The notes below the pieces were generated by a model that searched no databases, was not told the DNA's origin, and was given only the letters and a program-made list of their open reading frames with translations. The position numbers and the translations under genes were made by a program. 64,000 nucleotides of DNA from Microbispora catharanthi (GTDB lineage Bacteria > Actinomycetota > Actinomycetes > Streptosporangiales > Streptosporangiaceae), in the NCBI RefSeq assembly GCF_006334915.2, contig NZ_VDMA02000011.1, forward strand, positions 212,005-276,004. The letters are read 5' to 3'. Of the stretch, positions 11,269-19,726 are shown piece after piece. Position 1 is the stretch's first letter, and each line of letters begins with the position of its first letter.

Positions 11269-12279
11269 CTACTTGGTGGGCAGAGCGACGCCTCCAGTAT
11301 TGCCCGGCGCGTACACCGTGATGCCCTGGGGCAGGGCCTTCAGCTTCTCGATCTCCGCGCACGTGGGGCACTTGTTGTAGCCGTCCTGCCGGGCCTTGTT
11401 GGCGTCCGCCTCCGCGCGCGCCTGGGCGACCTTCGCCTGCGCCTCGGTGACCTTCGCGAACGCGGCCTGCGCCTGGTTGACCGCCTCCTGGACCTCGTTG
11501 GGCAGGGTCACCCGCGAGAGGTTGAAGTGGATGCCGGTGAGATAGTCGGCGCCCAGGGTCGACTTGAGGTCCTCGGCCAGGCTCGTGTTCACCGCTTCCT
11601 GGATCTTGGCGATGTTCGCGTTGTTGCCCTGCTGCGGCGAGCCCCCGCCCTGCTGGCCGGCGCTGTTGTTCTGCACGAGCGCGCAGGAGGAGACCAGTTG
11701 CGCGCAGCGGAAGTTGTTGATCTGGGTGCGCAGGTCGTTGTCGATCACCGGCCGGATGATCTGGTCGAGGAAGGCGGACCAGCCCTCGTCGCCCTCCCAG
11801 GGGTAGAAGGTCCCACCGTTGGTGCTGCGGAACTTGCGCGTGCCGAACTTGTCGTCGAACGACTTCAGCGTCTGGTGGTCGAGGTTGAGGCCGAAGTAGA
11901 GCGTGCCCTCGATGCCCATGTTGACGCCGTCGCCGCTCGGCACGTTGACGACGTCGACACCGGACCTCTCGCCGTGTCCGGCGTCGGAGGTGATCGTGTA
12001 GAACCGCTGCTGGGCGGGGTAGCGGTGCATCTGGGACCACCAGCCGATCCAGGTCACCCCGGAGCCCGGGTCGATGACCTGGCGGACCTTGTTGTCGTCG
12101 AGCGGGCCGCCGTCGCGGACGACCGCCACCTCGCCGCCGCTGGTGCGCTCGAACCCGCTGAACGCGCCGAGCAGGGTCGGCGCCCCGACGACGATGAGCG
12201 CGAGGATCACCAGGATGGCGATGCCGCGGAAGGACCGGCGCGAGGTGCCGCCGGAGGCGGAGGGAGTGCGGCTGGGCAT
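11269..12279 (-). CDS. SPFH/Band 7 (prohibitin-like) membrane protein
   Basis: 336 aa. One N-terminal transmembrane helix (IAILVILALIVVGAPTLLGAF, about residues 20-40) is followed by an SPFH-like domain with GEVAVVRDGGP and VQVD-type beta strands. Then comes an Ala/Gln/Lys-rich helical stretch (QAQAAFAKVTEAQAKVAQAR) likely to form a coiled coil for oligomerisation, and a CPTC motif near the C-terminus. Family members scaffold membrane microdomains and bind proteases; the partner here is unknown. The small membrane protein downstream may be co-expressed. Confidence 0.8.
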   Translation of the reverse strand: MPSRTPSASGGTSRRSFRGIAILVILALIVVGAPTLLGAFSGFERTSGGEVAVVRDGGPLDDNKVRQVIDPGSGVTWIGWWSQMHRYPAQQRFYTITSDAGHGERSGVDVVNVPSGDGVNMGIEGTLYFGLNLDHQTLKSFDDKFGTRKFRSTNGGTFYPWEGDEGWSAFLDQIIRPVIDNDLRTQINNFRCAQLVSSCALVQNNSAGQQGGGSPQQGNNANIAKIQEAVNTSLAEDLKSTLGADYLTGIHFNLSRVTLPNEVQEAVNQAQAAFAKVTEAQAKVAQARAEADANKARQDGYNKCPTCAEIEKLKALPQGITVYAPGNTGGVALPTK

Positions 12280-12416
12280 ACGGGCTCCTTGGGGGGGCGC
12301 CTCGGGACCGGTTGCGGTACCGGGGGGAAAAGCTCACGTGTCGTCGGCACGACAACGTAGCAGCCGGGTGCCCCGGTTCCGGGATGGCCCGTGGTCCGGA
12401 GAAGGCGCCCCGCCGG

Positions 12417-12452
12417 CCCCGTACGGCAGACCGGGCGGCCTGCCGTACGGGG
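12417..12452 (-). terminator. Terminator of the carbonic anhydrase gene
   Basis: Perfect 13-bp inverted repeat CCCCGTACGGCAG / CTGCCGTACGGGG with a 10-nt loop, 6 nt beyond the stop of the minus-strand carbonic anhydrase gene. Confidence 0.75.
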
Positions 12453-12458
12453 GTGGGG

Positions 12459-12959
12459 TCAGAGTTCGACGGGCTGGAGCCGTCCCGTGTGCACGTCGTA
12501 CAGCGCGCCGCCCACGACGAGGTCGTCGGGCAGGTAGGGGCTGGACTTGATGCGGGTGATGTCGTGCCGCAGCGCGGCGCGCTGGTCGGGGACGGTCTGG
12601 AACTCGAGGCTGCGGGTGTCGACGCCGTAGTCGGCGGCGATGAGGTTGTGCACGTCCTCGTCGGTCGACTTGGACATCCGGCAGTCGGTGTGCGGCATCA
12701 CCAGCACGCGGTCGACGCCGAGCAGGTAGACGGCGAGGACGAGGGTCCGCAGGACGTCGTCGGTCACCCGTGCGCCCGCGTTGCGCAGGATCTTCGCGTC
12801 GCCCGCGGTCAGGCCGAGCAGCCCGAGCGGGTCGATGCGGGAGTCCATGCACGTCACCACCGCGAGCCCACGCGCCGCGCGGCCACTGAGGCCGGAGTGG
12901 GTGAACGTGCTCGCGTACTTCTCGTTGGCGTCCAGCAGATCGTCGAAAGCTCCGGTCAT
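12459..12959 (-). CDS. Beta-class carbonic anhydrase
   Basis: 166 aa zinc enzyme interconverting carbon dioxide and bicarbonate. Zinc-site residues are visible: C37-x-D39-S-R41 (VVTCMDSRIDPL) and H90-x-x-C93 (VMPHTDCRM). ARxxNAGAR-like ILRNAGARVTDDVLRTL is also typical. The ATG at 12959 is chosen because the domain starts there; an upstream extension to 13019 has no conserved residues. It may supply bicarbonate to carboxylases such as the acyl-CoA carboxylase encoded elsewhere in the window, but they are not adjacent. Confidence 0.9.
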   Translation of the reverse strand: MTGAFDDLLDANEKYASTFTHSGLSGRAARGLAVVTCMDSRIDPLGLLGLTAGDAKILRNAGARVTDDVLRTLVLAVYLLGVDRVLVMPHTDCRMSKSTDEDVHNLIAADYGVDTRSLEFQTVPDQRAALRHDITRIKSSPYLPDDLVVGGALYDVHTGRLQPVEL

Positions 12960-13096
12960 GTCACAGATGTTGCCCGATGCCCTCCGACCGGTCATCGCGG
13001 GGGGCGGGCTTTTGCGCACTCCTGGCGGGTGGCCATCGCCTGCGACACCGGTATAAGGTCTTAGATGGTGTTGAAACCTGAGGGAGAGAGGTCACC

Positions 13097-13465
13097 ATGA
13101 GCGGTGTCGCGCGCATGCACTCGGTCGTGCTCGACTGTCCGGAACCGAAGGCCCTGGCGGACTTCTACGCCGGGCTGCTCGGCTGGAAGGTCGCCGATGA
13201 GGAGGAGGACTGGGTCACGCTCGCCGGCGACGACCAGACCCGTCTCGCCTTCCAGCGGGTCCCCGAACACGTGCCCCCGGCCTGGCCCTCCGCTGAGCAC
13301 CCGCAGCAGTTCCACCTCGACCTGACGGTGGACGACATGGCCGAGGCGGAGAACCAGGTGCTCGCCCTAGGAGCCGTCAGGCACGAGCACCAGCCCGGTG
13401 AGGGAAGCGGCTGGACGGTCTTCCTCGATCCGGCCGGGCACCCGTTCTGCCTGGTCACCGAGTAA
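13097..13465 (+). CDS. VOC (glyoxalase/bleomycin resistance) family protein
   Basis: 122 aa with one full vicinal-oxygen-chelate module set: MHSVVLDCPEPKALADFYAG at the N-terminus, QQFHLDLTVDDMAEAENQVL in the middle and FLDPAGHPFCLVTE at the end. Single-domain members of this type are common in actinobacteria and mostly uncharacterised. A GAGGGAGAGAG ribosome-binding site precedes the ATG. Confidence 0.85.
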   Translation: MSGVARMHSVVLDCPEPKALADFYAGLLGWKVADEEEDWVTLAGDDQTRLAFQRVPEHVPPAWPSAEHPQQFHLDLTVDDMAEAENQVLALGAVRHEHQPGEGSGWTVFLDPAGHPFCLVTE

Positions 13466-13491
13466 GCCGGCGCCTCGGCTCAAGCGCCGGC
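13466..13491. terminator. Bidirectional terminator between VOC gene and convergent membrane-protein gene
   Basis: GCCGGCGC (13466-13473) pairs with GCGCCGGC (13484-13491). It starts directly after the VOC stop and overlaps the last codons of the convergent gene. Confidence 0.65.
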
Positions 13492-13761
13492 GGCGGCCTT
13501 GTCCCGCGGCGTACGTGCGAGGCGCCGCAGGACGAGAAGGCCGCCGATTCCCGGCAGCCAGGCCAGCGCCTTGCCGGTCGGGTCGCACCCGGCGTCGCGG
13601 GCGGCGGCCACGACGACGACCAGGTATGCGCAGCCGTGCAGGGGGCCGACGAACGAGGAGACGGGCGGCAGGTGCACCGTGGCCAGGTTGACCAGGAGGA
13701 CGGCCAGGGACCCCAGCTCGACGGCGGCGGCGACGCGCAGGGCGGAATGCGGACGTGACAT
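13480..13761 (-). CDS. DUF3817-like small integral membrane protein
   Basis: 93 aa with about three hydrophobic segments: AAAVELGSLAVLLVNLATVH, PLHGCAYLVVVVAAARDA and ALAWLPGIGGLLVLRRLAR. The HG-containing second segment and the overall length match the DUF3817 family of unknown function. The ATG lies 2 nt after the stop of the upstream membrane-protein gene, so the two are very likely co-translated. Confidence 0.7.
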   Translation of the reverse strand: MSRPHSALRVAAAVELGSLAVLLVNLATVHLPPVSSFVGPLHGCAYLVVVVAAARDAGCDPTGKALAWLPGIGGLLVLRRLARTPRDKAAAGA

Positions 13762-13763
13762 GG

Positions 13764-14282
13764 TCAGACTCCCGTGGTCGAGCCGGGGCGGACGATCATC
13801 AGCACCGTGACGGCCGCCCACAGCAGGTTGAAGACGCCGGTCGGCATGGCGAGCCGCGCCACTCCTTCGCCGGCGTCGGCAGGCGTGGAGTCCCCGGCGG
13901 TGAGCCGGGCGACGACGGCGTCCTGGCGAGGCAGGACCGCCAGTGCGAGGATCGCGGCCGCCGCGGCGGTGAGCAGGATGGACGCGATCACCCACGCGTC
14001 GCGCAGCACGCCGAGGCCGCTCGCCGTGGCGAACCCGAAAACCGGTACGGCCAGGCCCGCGACGGCGTAGACGCGGCAGATGCGATGCAGCACGCGGAGC
14101 GTGGCCACGCCGCCGACCCCGGTGTCCCGACCCGCCGCGCCCCGATCCGCTGAGGCCCGACCCGCCGCGCCCCGATCCGGCAAGCGACGTGCGGCAGACG
14201 GGAACATGCTCGCCGCCACGGCGACAGGGCCGACCGCGAGGATCGCGGCGAGGACGTGAACGGCCAGGAAGAACTTGGTCAT
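13764..14282 (-). CDS. Integral membrane protein (DUF2269-like)
   Basis: 172 aa with four predicted transmembrane helices, beginning FFLAVHVLAAILAVGPVAVA. The HVLxA and GP signature in helix 1 and four-helix layout resemble DUF2269-type proteins; assignment is tentative. The first loop contains an internal duplication (DRGAAGR twice), mirrored in the DNA as a short repeat near 14125-14180. It forms a two-gene operon with the DUF3817-like gene downstream. Confidence 0.65.
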   Translation of the reverse strand: MTKFFLAVHVLAAILAVGPVAVAASMFPSAARRLPDRGAAGRASADRGAAGRDTGVGGVATLRVLHRICRVYAVAGLAVPVFGFATASGLGVLRDAWVIASILLTAAAAAILALAVLPRQDAVVARLTAGDSTPADAGEGVARLAMPTGVFNLLWAAVTVLMIVRPGSTTGV

Positions 14283-14290
14283 CGTGCACG

Positions 14291-14945
14291 CTACCCGATC
14301 AGCGGGCGGCCGGCGTGGACGGGCGGCGTGGACGGGCGGCGCTCGCGCCAGACGACGCCGCGCCGTTCATGGGCGAACAGCCGCTCCACGTCGCGTGCGA
14401 CGTGCGGCCCGAAGTCACGCTCCACCAGGTAGAGACCGAGGTCGAGGCCCGAGGTGACCCCGGCGCCGCTCACCAGGTCGCCGTCGTCGACGACTCGTGC
14501 GTCCACCGCGACCGCCCCGAAGGCGCTCAGCGTGTCCAGGCCCATGTGGTGACCGGTCACGTGACGACCCGGGATCAGCCCCGCCATCGCCAGGATCAGC
14601 GAACCTCCGCAGACGGTGGCGACGGTGACGCCCTCCCGCCCGAGCGCCTCGCCCATGAGCCCGGGCAGGCCGGTCGCGAGAGCGCGGCCGAGCCGCGCGG
14701 TGACCGTCCCCGGCCGCTCCGGGAAGGACGACCAGGTCGGCGCGGGCCGGGTCCAGCCGCCCGGTGGCCCGCAGCGACACACCCGGAACGCCGCCGGCCA
14801 CCTCACGGGGTCCCTCCGCCGCGACGAACGTGGCTGTGAGCGGGGTCCGCGTGGACATCGCGGCCGCCGTCAGGACCTCGTACGGCGCGAGAACGTCCAG
14901 GGGATCGAACCCGTCGAACAGCACGAACTGGGCCAGCATCGGCAT
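14291..14945 (-). pseudogene. DJ-1/PfpI family protein, frameshifted
   Basis: The N-terminal half reads from ATG 14945 (MPMLAQFVLFDGFDPLDVLA up to ADLVVLPGAAG). The C-terminal half continues in the next frame (TVTARLGRALATGLPG, nucleophile elbow VATVCGGSLILAMAGL, then GHHMGLDTLSAFG, to the stop at 14291). The switch falls at the CCCC run 14708-14711 (GGGG on the coding strand); removing one base restores a continuous 217-aa DJ-1/PfpI protein. Either a true mutation or a homopolymer sequencing error. It is divergent from a GlxA-type regulator with the same amidotransferase fold, a pairing common in actinobacteria. Confidence 0.8.
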
Positions 14946-15114
14946 CTCTCTTTGTCGTCGGCGGTGCGGTCACCAACCGTAGGAGTGCGGCCGAGGCTGA
15001 TCCCAGAGGCGAGAACGACAAAGACCAACGGATTCCCGCCAGCAGCTGTCACCTGAGGATTCGTGGATCTGCCCTGAATTCGTCGCTGGCGGGATTCCGT
15101 CTATCGTGGCGATC

Positions 15115-16083
15115 GTGCACACAGTGGCGATCCTGGCGCTGGACCATGTCGTGCCGTTCGACCTGGCGACCCCCATCGAGGTGTTCGGGCGCACCCGCCT
15201 GCCCGACGGCCGGCGCCCCTACCGGGTGCGGGTGTGCGGGCCCGCCCCCGAAGTGGAGACCGAGGCGTTCGCCCTGCGCGTGCCCTACGGCGTGGACGCG
15301 CTGGCGGAGGCCGACACGATCATCGTGCCCGGCTGCTCGGAGCGGGCGGGGCCGCCCCCGCCCGAGGCGCTGGAGGCGCTGCGCGACGCGGCCGCGCGGG
15401 GCACCCGCCTCGCTTCGATCTGCGTGGGCGCGTTCACGCTCGCGGCGGCCGGGCTGCTGGACGGTCTGCGGGCGACCACGCACTGGGCGGCGGCGCCCGC
15501 GCTGGCCCGGCGGTTCCCGCTGGTGGACGTGCGGCCGGACGTGCTCTACGTCGACAACGGGCAGGTGCTCACCTCGGCGGGCGCGGCCGCCGGCCTCGAC
15601 CTGTGCCTGCACATGATCCGGCGCGACCACGGCTCGGCCGTCGCGGCCGACGCCGCCCGCCTGTCGGTGATGCCGCTGGAGCGGGAGGGCGGTCAGGCGC
15701 AGTTCATCGTCCACGAGCACCCGCCGGTGCCCAGCGGTTCGCTGCTGGAGCCGGTGCTGGCGTGGATCGAGGACAACCTCGGCCGCGACCTCACCCTGCG
15801 GGAGATGGCGGCCCTCAGCGGGATGAGCGAGCGGACGTTCAGCAGGCGCTTCCGTCAGCAGACCGGCACCACGCCGCTGCAGTGGCTGCTGCGCGCCCGG
15901 GTCCGGCGGGCGCAGTATCTGCTGGAGAACACCGACCACGGCATCGAGCGCATCGCCGCACAGGCCGGTTTCGGGTCGCCGACCGCGTTCCGGGAGCGGT
16001 TCAAACGGGTCGTGGGGACGACACCGCAGGCGTACCGCTCCTCGTTCCACTCCTCATTCCACGGGGGCCCCGCCGCCACCTGA
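15115..16083 (+). CDS. GlxA family AraC-type transcriptional regulator
   Basis: 322 aa. The N-terminal DJ-1/PfpI-like ligand domain (TVAILALDHVVPFDLATPIE, nucleophile-elbow region ASICVGAFTLAAAGLL) is followed by two AraC helix-turn-helix motifs: LTLREMAALSGMSERTFSRR and ERIAAQAGFGSPTAFRERFK. GTG 15115 is preferred over GTG 15106: TATCGT (15102-15107) ends 7 nt upstream, implying a leaderless mRNA, and the protein then begins MHTVAILAL, usual for the family. Probably regulates the divergent DJ-1/PfpI gene (inference). Confidence 0.88.
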   Translation: MHTVAILALDHVVPFDLATPIEVFGRTRLPDGRRPYRVRVCGPAPEVETEAFALRVPYGVDALAEADTIIVPGCSERAGPPPPEALEALRDAAARGTRLASICVGAFTLAAAGLLDGLRATTHWAAAPALARRFPLVDVRPDVLYVDNGQVLTSAGAAAGLDLCLHMIRRDHGSAVAADAARLSVMPLEREGGQAQFIVHEHPPVPSGSLLEPVLAWIEDNLGRDLTLREMAALSGMSERTFSRRFRQQTGTTPLQWLLRARVRRAQYLLENTDHGIERIAAQAGFGSPTAFRERFKRVVGTTPQAYRSSFHSSFHGGPAAT

Positions 16084-16142
16084 ACGCCACGGGCAGGCGC
16101 AGGGGCGGCGGCGCGGAGCTACGAGACCGGCTCCACGCGCCG

Positions 16143-16312
16143 CCTGTTTCAACGGGGTGGCTCTTCGCCCCCTGTTCCAATGGGGTGGCTCTTCGCCCCC
16201 CCTGTTTCAACGGGGTGGCTCTTCGCCCCCCCTGTTTCAACGGGGTGGCTTCGCCCCCTGTGCCACATGGGCGGCTCTTCGCCGCGTGTCACATGGGAGG
16301 CTCTTCGCCTCC
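16143..16312. repeat. Six tandem 27-30-bp hairpin repeats at the parC 3' end
   Basis: Degenerate units starting near 16143, 16171, 16201, 16231, 16258 and 16286. On the minus strand each is a hairpin with GGCGAAGAGCC at its core (GAAGA loop). The parC-proximal unit has a perfect 7-bp stem (GGGAGGC/GCCTCCC); the next has GCGGC/GCCGC, so stem changes are compensated. The fourth unit has lost three loop-adjacent bases. The array overlaps the last eight parC codons (EEPPM region) and fills the gap to the convergent GlxA-type gene. It may act as a multi-hairpin bidirectional terminator. Confidence 0.8.
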
Positions 16313-18817
16313 CGTGTCGCCCGTGGTGGCCATGCCGCCATCCGTCGCGGCGGTGTCCTCGTCGCCGTCCGCGCCGAGCGCGCCGCCGATCGCGGCGATG
16401 GCGTGCACGAGGCGCACACCCGAGCCGTCGCGGCGGCCGAGCTCCTCGGGCAGCGGCACCGGCTTGCCGGTCGAGGAGACCGCCTTGACCGGCGCCGGGC
16501 CGGCGTAGGCGTGCAGCAGGACGTCCTCGCCCTTCAGGAAGCGCTGGGCGCGCACGCCACCGGTCGCGCGTCCCTTCGACGGGAAGTCGGCGTAGTCGGA
16601 GATCTTGCCCGCGCCCATCTGCGTGCCGGGCAGGGCGGTGGAGGACCCGGCGATCGTCACCACACGCGCCTCCCGGGTGGGATCGACCACGCCGAAGAAG
16701 ACCACCTTCGCGTCGCCGTCGAGGCGCACACCGGCCATGCCGCCCGCCGGACGTCCCTGGGGCCGTACGACGGAGGCGGGGAAGCGCAGGAGCTGCGCGT
16801 CGCTGGTGATGAACACGAGGTCGTGGTCGACGGAGGTCAGCTCGACGGCGCCGACCACCACGTCGCCGTCCCGCAGTCCGATCACCTCGAACTCGTCGCG
16901 GTTGACGGGATATTCGGGCACGACCCGCTTGACCACGCCCTGGCTGGTGCCGATCGCGAGCCCCGGCCCGTCCGGGTCGAGCGAGCCCAGCCCGACGACC
17001 CTCTCGTCCGGTTCGAGGGCGACGTACTCCGACACCGGATGCCCGCCCGCGAGCGAGGGCGGGTTGGCCGAGGGCGGCAGCGCGGGCAGGTCGAGCACCG
17101 AGACACGGATCATCCGGCCACTGGAAGTCACCACGCCCACCTCGCCGCGCACGGTCGAGCGGACCACCGAGACCAGCACGTCGTGTGCCGCCCGGTCGCC
17201 CTCGCCGGAGATCGGCGAGGCGTCGGTCGTACGGGCGAGCAGGCCGGTGGACGACAGCAGCACCAGGCAGGGATCGTCGGCCACCTCCAGTGGCACGACG
17301 GCGGCCCTGGCGGCCTCCGACGACTCGAGCAGGACCGTGCGGCGCGGCGTGCCGTACGTCTTGGCCACCTCGGCCAGCTCGGACGACACGACCCTGCGCA
17401 GCCGGTCCTCCGAGCCGAGGATCTCGTTCAGCTCGGCGATGTCGGCCTGGAGCTGCTCCTTCTCCCGGTCGAGCTCCAGCTTGTCGTAGCGGGTGAGGCG
17501 GCGCAGCGGGGTGTCGAGGATGTAGTTCGCCTGGATCTCGCTCAGCTCGAAGGTCTCCCTGAGCCGCGCGCGGGCCTGCGCCGAGTCGTCCGAGCCCCGG
17601 ATCACCTGGATGACCTGGTCGATGTTGAGCAGCGCGATGATGAGGCCGTCGACGAGGTGGAGCCGTTCCTCGCGCTTGCGCAGCCGGAAGCGCGACCGCC
17701 TGCGCACGACGTCGAGCCGGTGGTCCACGTAGACCGACAGCAGTTCGCGCAGGCCGAGCGTGCGCGGCTGGCCGTCGACGAGGGCGACGTTGTTGATGCC
17801 GAAGGTCTCCTCCATCGGCGTCAGCCGGTAGAGCTCCTCCAGCACGGCCTCCGGGTTGAAGCCGTTCTTGACCTCGATGACCAGGCGCAGGCCCTTGTGC
17901 CGGTCGGTCAGGTCCTTGAGGTCGGCGATGCCGGTGAGCTTCTTCGCGTTCACCAGCTCTTTGATCTTCGTGACCACCCGCTCCGGGCCCACGTTGAACG
18001 GCAGCTCGGTGACGACGATGCCCTTGCGGCGCGGCGTGACCTGCTCGATCGTCGCCTTGGCCCGCATCTTGAAGGTGCCGCGGCCGGTCTCGTACGCGTC
18101 CCTGACGCCGTTCAGGCCGATGATCGTGCCGCCGGTCGGCAGGTCGGGGCCGGGGACGAAGCGCATGAGCTCGTCGAGCGTCGCGTCCGGCTTCCTGATC
18201 AGGTAGCGGGCCGCCGCGACGACCTCGCCGAGGTTGTGCGGTGCCATGTTGGTGGCCATGCCGACCGCGATGCCGGAGGCGCCGTTGACCAGCAGGTTGG
18301 GGAACGCCGACGGCACGACCGACGGCTCGGTCTCCTGGCCGTCGTAGTTGGGCTTGAAGTCGACGGTGTCCTCGTCGATCGACTGCACCATGAGCATGGC
18401 GGCCGGGGCGAGGCGGGCCTCGGTGTACCGCATCGCGGCGGGCAGGTCGTCGGGAGAGCCGAAGTTGCCGTGCCCGTCCACCAGCGGCAGGCGCATCGAG
18501 AACGGCTGCGCGAGCCGTACGAGCGCGTCGTAGATGGCCGAGTCGCCGTGCGGGTGGAGCTTGCCCATCACCTCGCCGACGACGCGGGAGGACTTGACGT
18601 GCCCGCGGTCGGGCCGCAGGCCCATCTCGCTCATGGAGTAGAGGATGCGGCGCTGGACGGGCTTGAGTCCGTCGCGCGCGTCGGGCAGCGCGCGCTGGTA
18701 GATCACCGAATAGGCGTACTCAAGGAAGCTCGTCCGCATCTCCGCGGAGACGTCGATGTCGACGATCCGCTCCTCGAAGTCCTCGTCCGGCGGGGGTGTC
18801 GTCGTGCGTCGGGCCAT
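16289..18817 (-). CDS. parC: DNA topoisomerase IV subunit A / GyrA-like
   Basis: 842 aa breakage-reunion subunit partnering ParE. The DNA-cleaving tyrosine is Y131 in [10 protein letters not shown]. The quinolone-resistance region [19 protein letters not shown] (about 88-106) follows the winged helix. A coiled coil ([28 protein letters not shown]) leads to a C-terminal beta-pinwheel with repeated blades. It lacks a clear GyrA-box (QRRGGRG), supporting ParC. The last residues are encoded inside a tandem hairpin repeat, so the C-terminus ([11 protein letters not shown]) may be a repeat-derived extension. Direct 13-bp repeats lie upstream of the start. Confidence 0.92.
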   Translation of the reverse strand: MARRTTTPPPDEDFEERIVDIDVSAEMRTSFLEYAYSVIYQRALPDARDGLKPVQRRILYSMSEMGLRPDRGHVKSSRVVGEVMGKLHPHGDSAIYDALVRLAQPFSMRLPLVDGHGNFGSPDDLPAAMRYTEARLAPAAMLMVQSIDEDTVDFKPNYDGQETEPSVVPSAFPNLLVNGASGIAVGMATNMAPHNLGEVVAAARYLIRKPDATLDELMRFVPGPDLPTGGTIIGLNGVRDAYETGRGTFKMRAKATIEQVTPRRKGIVVTELPFNVGPERVVTKIKELVNAKKLTGIADLKDLTDRHKGLRLVIEVKNGFNPEAVLEELYRLTPMEETFGINNVALVDGQPRTLGLRELLSVYVDHRLDVVRRRSRFRLRKREERLHLVDGLIIALLNIDQVIQVIRGSDDSAQARARLRETFELSEIQANYILDTPLRRLTRYDKLELDREKEQLQADIAELNEILGSEDRLRRVVSSELAEVAKTYGTPRRTVLLESSEAARAAVVPLEVADDPCLVLLSSTGLLARTTDASPISGEGDRAAHDVLVSVVRSTVRGEVGVVTSSGRMIRVSVLDLPALPPSANPPSLAGGHPVSEYVALEPDERVVGLGSLDPDGPGLAIGTSQGVVKRVVPEYPVNRDEFEVIGLRDGDVVVGAVELTSVDHDLVFITSDAQLLRFPASVVRPQGRPAGGMAGVRLDGDAKVVFFGVVDPTREARVVTIAGSSTALPGTQMGAGKISDYADFPSKGRATGGVRAQRFLKGEDVLLHAYAGPAPVKAVSSTGKPVPLPEELGRRDGSGVRLVHAIAAIGGALGADGDEDTAATDGGMATTGDTGGEEPPM

Positions 18818-18882
18818 GTCGTGGTTTCCTGCGTGTCGAGGAGCCGGACCCCGGCCGTCGGGACCGGGGAGGGCGAACGTTG

Positions 18883-18946
18883 ATGGTGAACGTCAGTGGT
18901 GAGCGTCGTGGTGGACATCAGTGGTGGACATCAGTGGTGGACATCG
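18883..18946. repeat. 13-bp tandem repeats upstream of parC
   Basis: Three nearly identical copies of GTGGTGGACATCA (18908-18920, 18921-18933, 18934-18946, last base changed) are preceded by two diverged copies (ATGGTGAACGTCA, GTGGTGAGCGTC). They occupy positions about 65-130 nt upstream of the parC start, where regulators would bind, and have nearly helical-turn spacing. Confidence 0.75.
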
Positions 18947-19054
18947 AACATTCTGCCGAGAGTTCACCCTGTTCGCGACTCACCACCATACTGCCGGGCC
19001 CGCGCCCGCGGTCCCGGCTTCCCCGGCAGGACAGCCCTTGCGGCCCCGAAACGG

Positions 19055-19630
19055 TCAGTCGCGGGGGCCGGCGCCGGGCCAGGGACCGGGCGTCTCGCCC
19101 TCGTCCTCGTCGCCCGGCATGTTCAGCTTCTCGTCGTAGATCCGGAAACCCCGGGCCTTGTAGTTGGCGAGCGCGGCCGGTCCGTCGAGGGAGCAGGTGT
19201 GCACCCAGACCCGGCGGGTGGTCTCCCGTCCCGGCCAGCGCTCGGCGAGGTCCCAGGCGCGGGCCGCGGCCTCGCCCAGCAGCCACCCGCCGAGGCCCTG
19301 CCCGATCGCGTACGGCAGCAGCCCGAAGTTGACGATCTCGACCGTGCCGCTGTCCTGGGCCACCAGTTCGGCGTACCCGGCGGGGGTGCCGCGCACCCAG
19401 GCCACCCAGGTCTCGACGCCCGGCCGGTCGAGCCAGTCCTTCCACTGCTTCCAGGTCCACGGCAGCCGGTTGGTCCACTGCCAGTCGCCGCCCACGGCCG
19501 TGTAGAGGAAGCGGCTGAACTCCGGGCTGGGGACCTCGGCGCGGACGACCTGCGCGGGGAGCGCGGGCGGCCGTCCCGGCCGCAGGTCGGCGGGGCTGGT
19601 CTGTTCGAGATACCAGGTGGTCACGTCCAT
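19055..19630 (-). CDS. GNAT family N-acetyltransferase
   Basis: 191 aa. The GNAT core is TWVAWVRGTPAGYAELVAQ, then VEIVNFGLLPYAIGQGLGGW with the Q-G-L-G-G acetyl-CoA loop, then the C-terminal RVWVHTCSLDGPAALANYKA and RGFRIYDEK. Trp-rich N-terminal segment. ATG 19630 (MDVTTWY) is chosen over ATG 19642 because the upstream TTGGAT could be the promoter -10; the choice is uncertain. It is divergent from recQ. Substrate unknown. Confidence 0.82.
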   Translation of the reverse strand: MDVTTWYLEQTSPADLRPGRPPALPAQVVRAEVPSPEFSRFLYTAVGGDWQWTNRLPWTWKQWKDWLDRPGVETWVAWVRGTPAGYAELVAQDSGTVEIVNFGLLPYAIGQGLGGWLLGEAAARAWDLAERWPGRETTRRVWVHTCSLDGPAALANYKARGFRIYDEKLNMPGDEDEGETPGPWPGAGPRD

Positions 19631-19726
19631 AGCGGGATTCATCCAACCACGACGCCCGTCCGGGTCGGTCCGGCCGCTTCGCGGTCGCGGCGGAAACGGT
19701 CGGCCGGACCTGGTACCAATGGGCGG

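Noticed and set aside
16143..16312. Possible CRISPR array
   Set aside because: Units are contiguous, about 28 bp, with no unique spacers between repeats, and there are no cas genes.
16157..18883. Over 900-codon open frame antisense to parC
   Set aside because: Same GC artefact; no recognisable motif and parC on the other strand is fully conserved.
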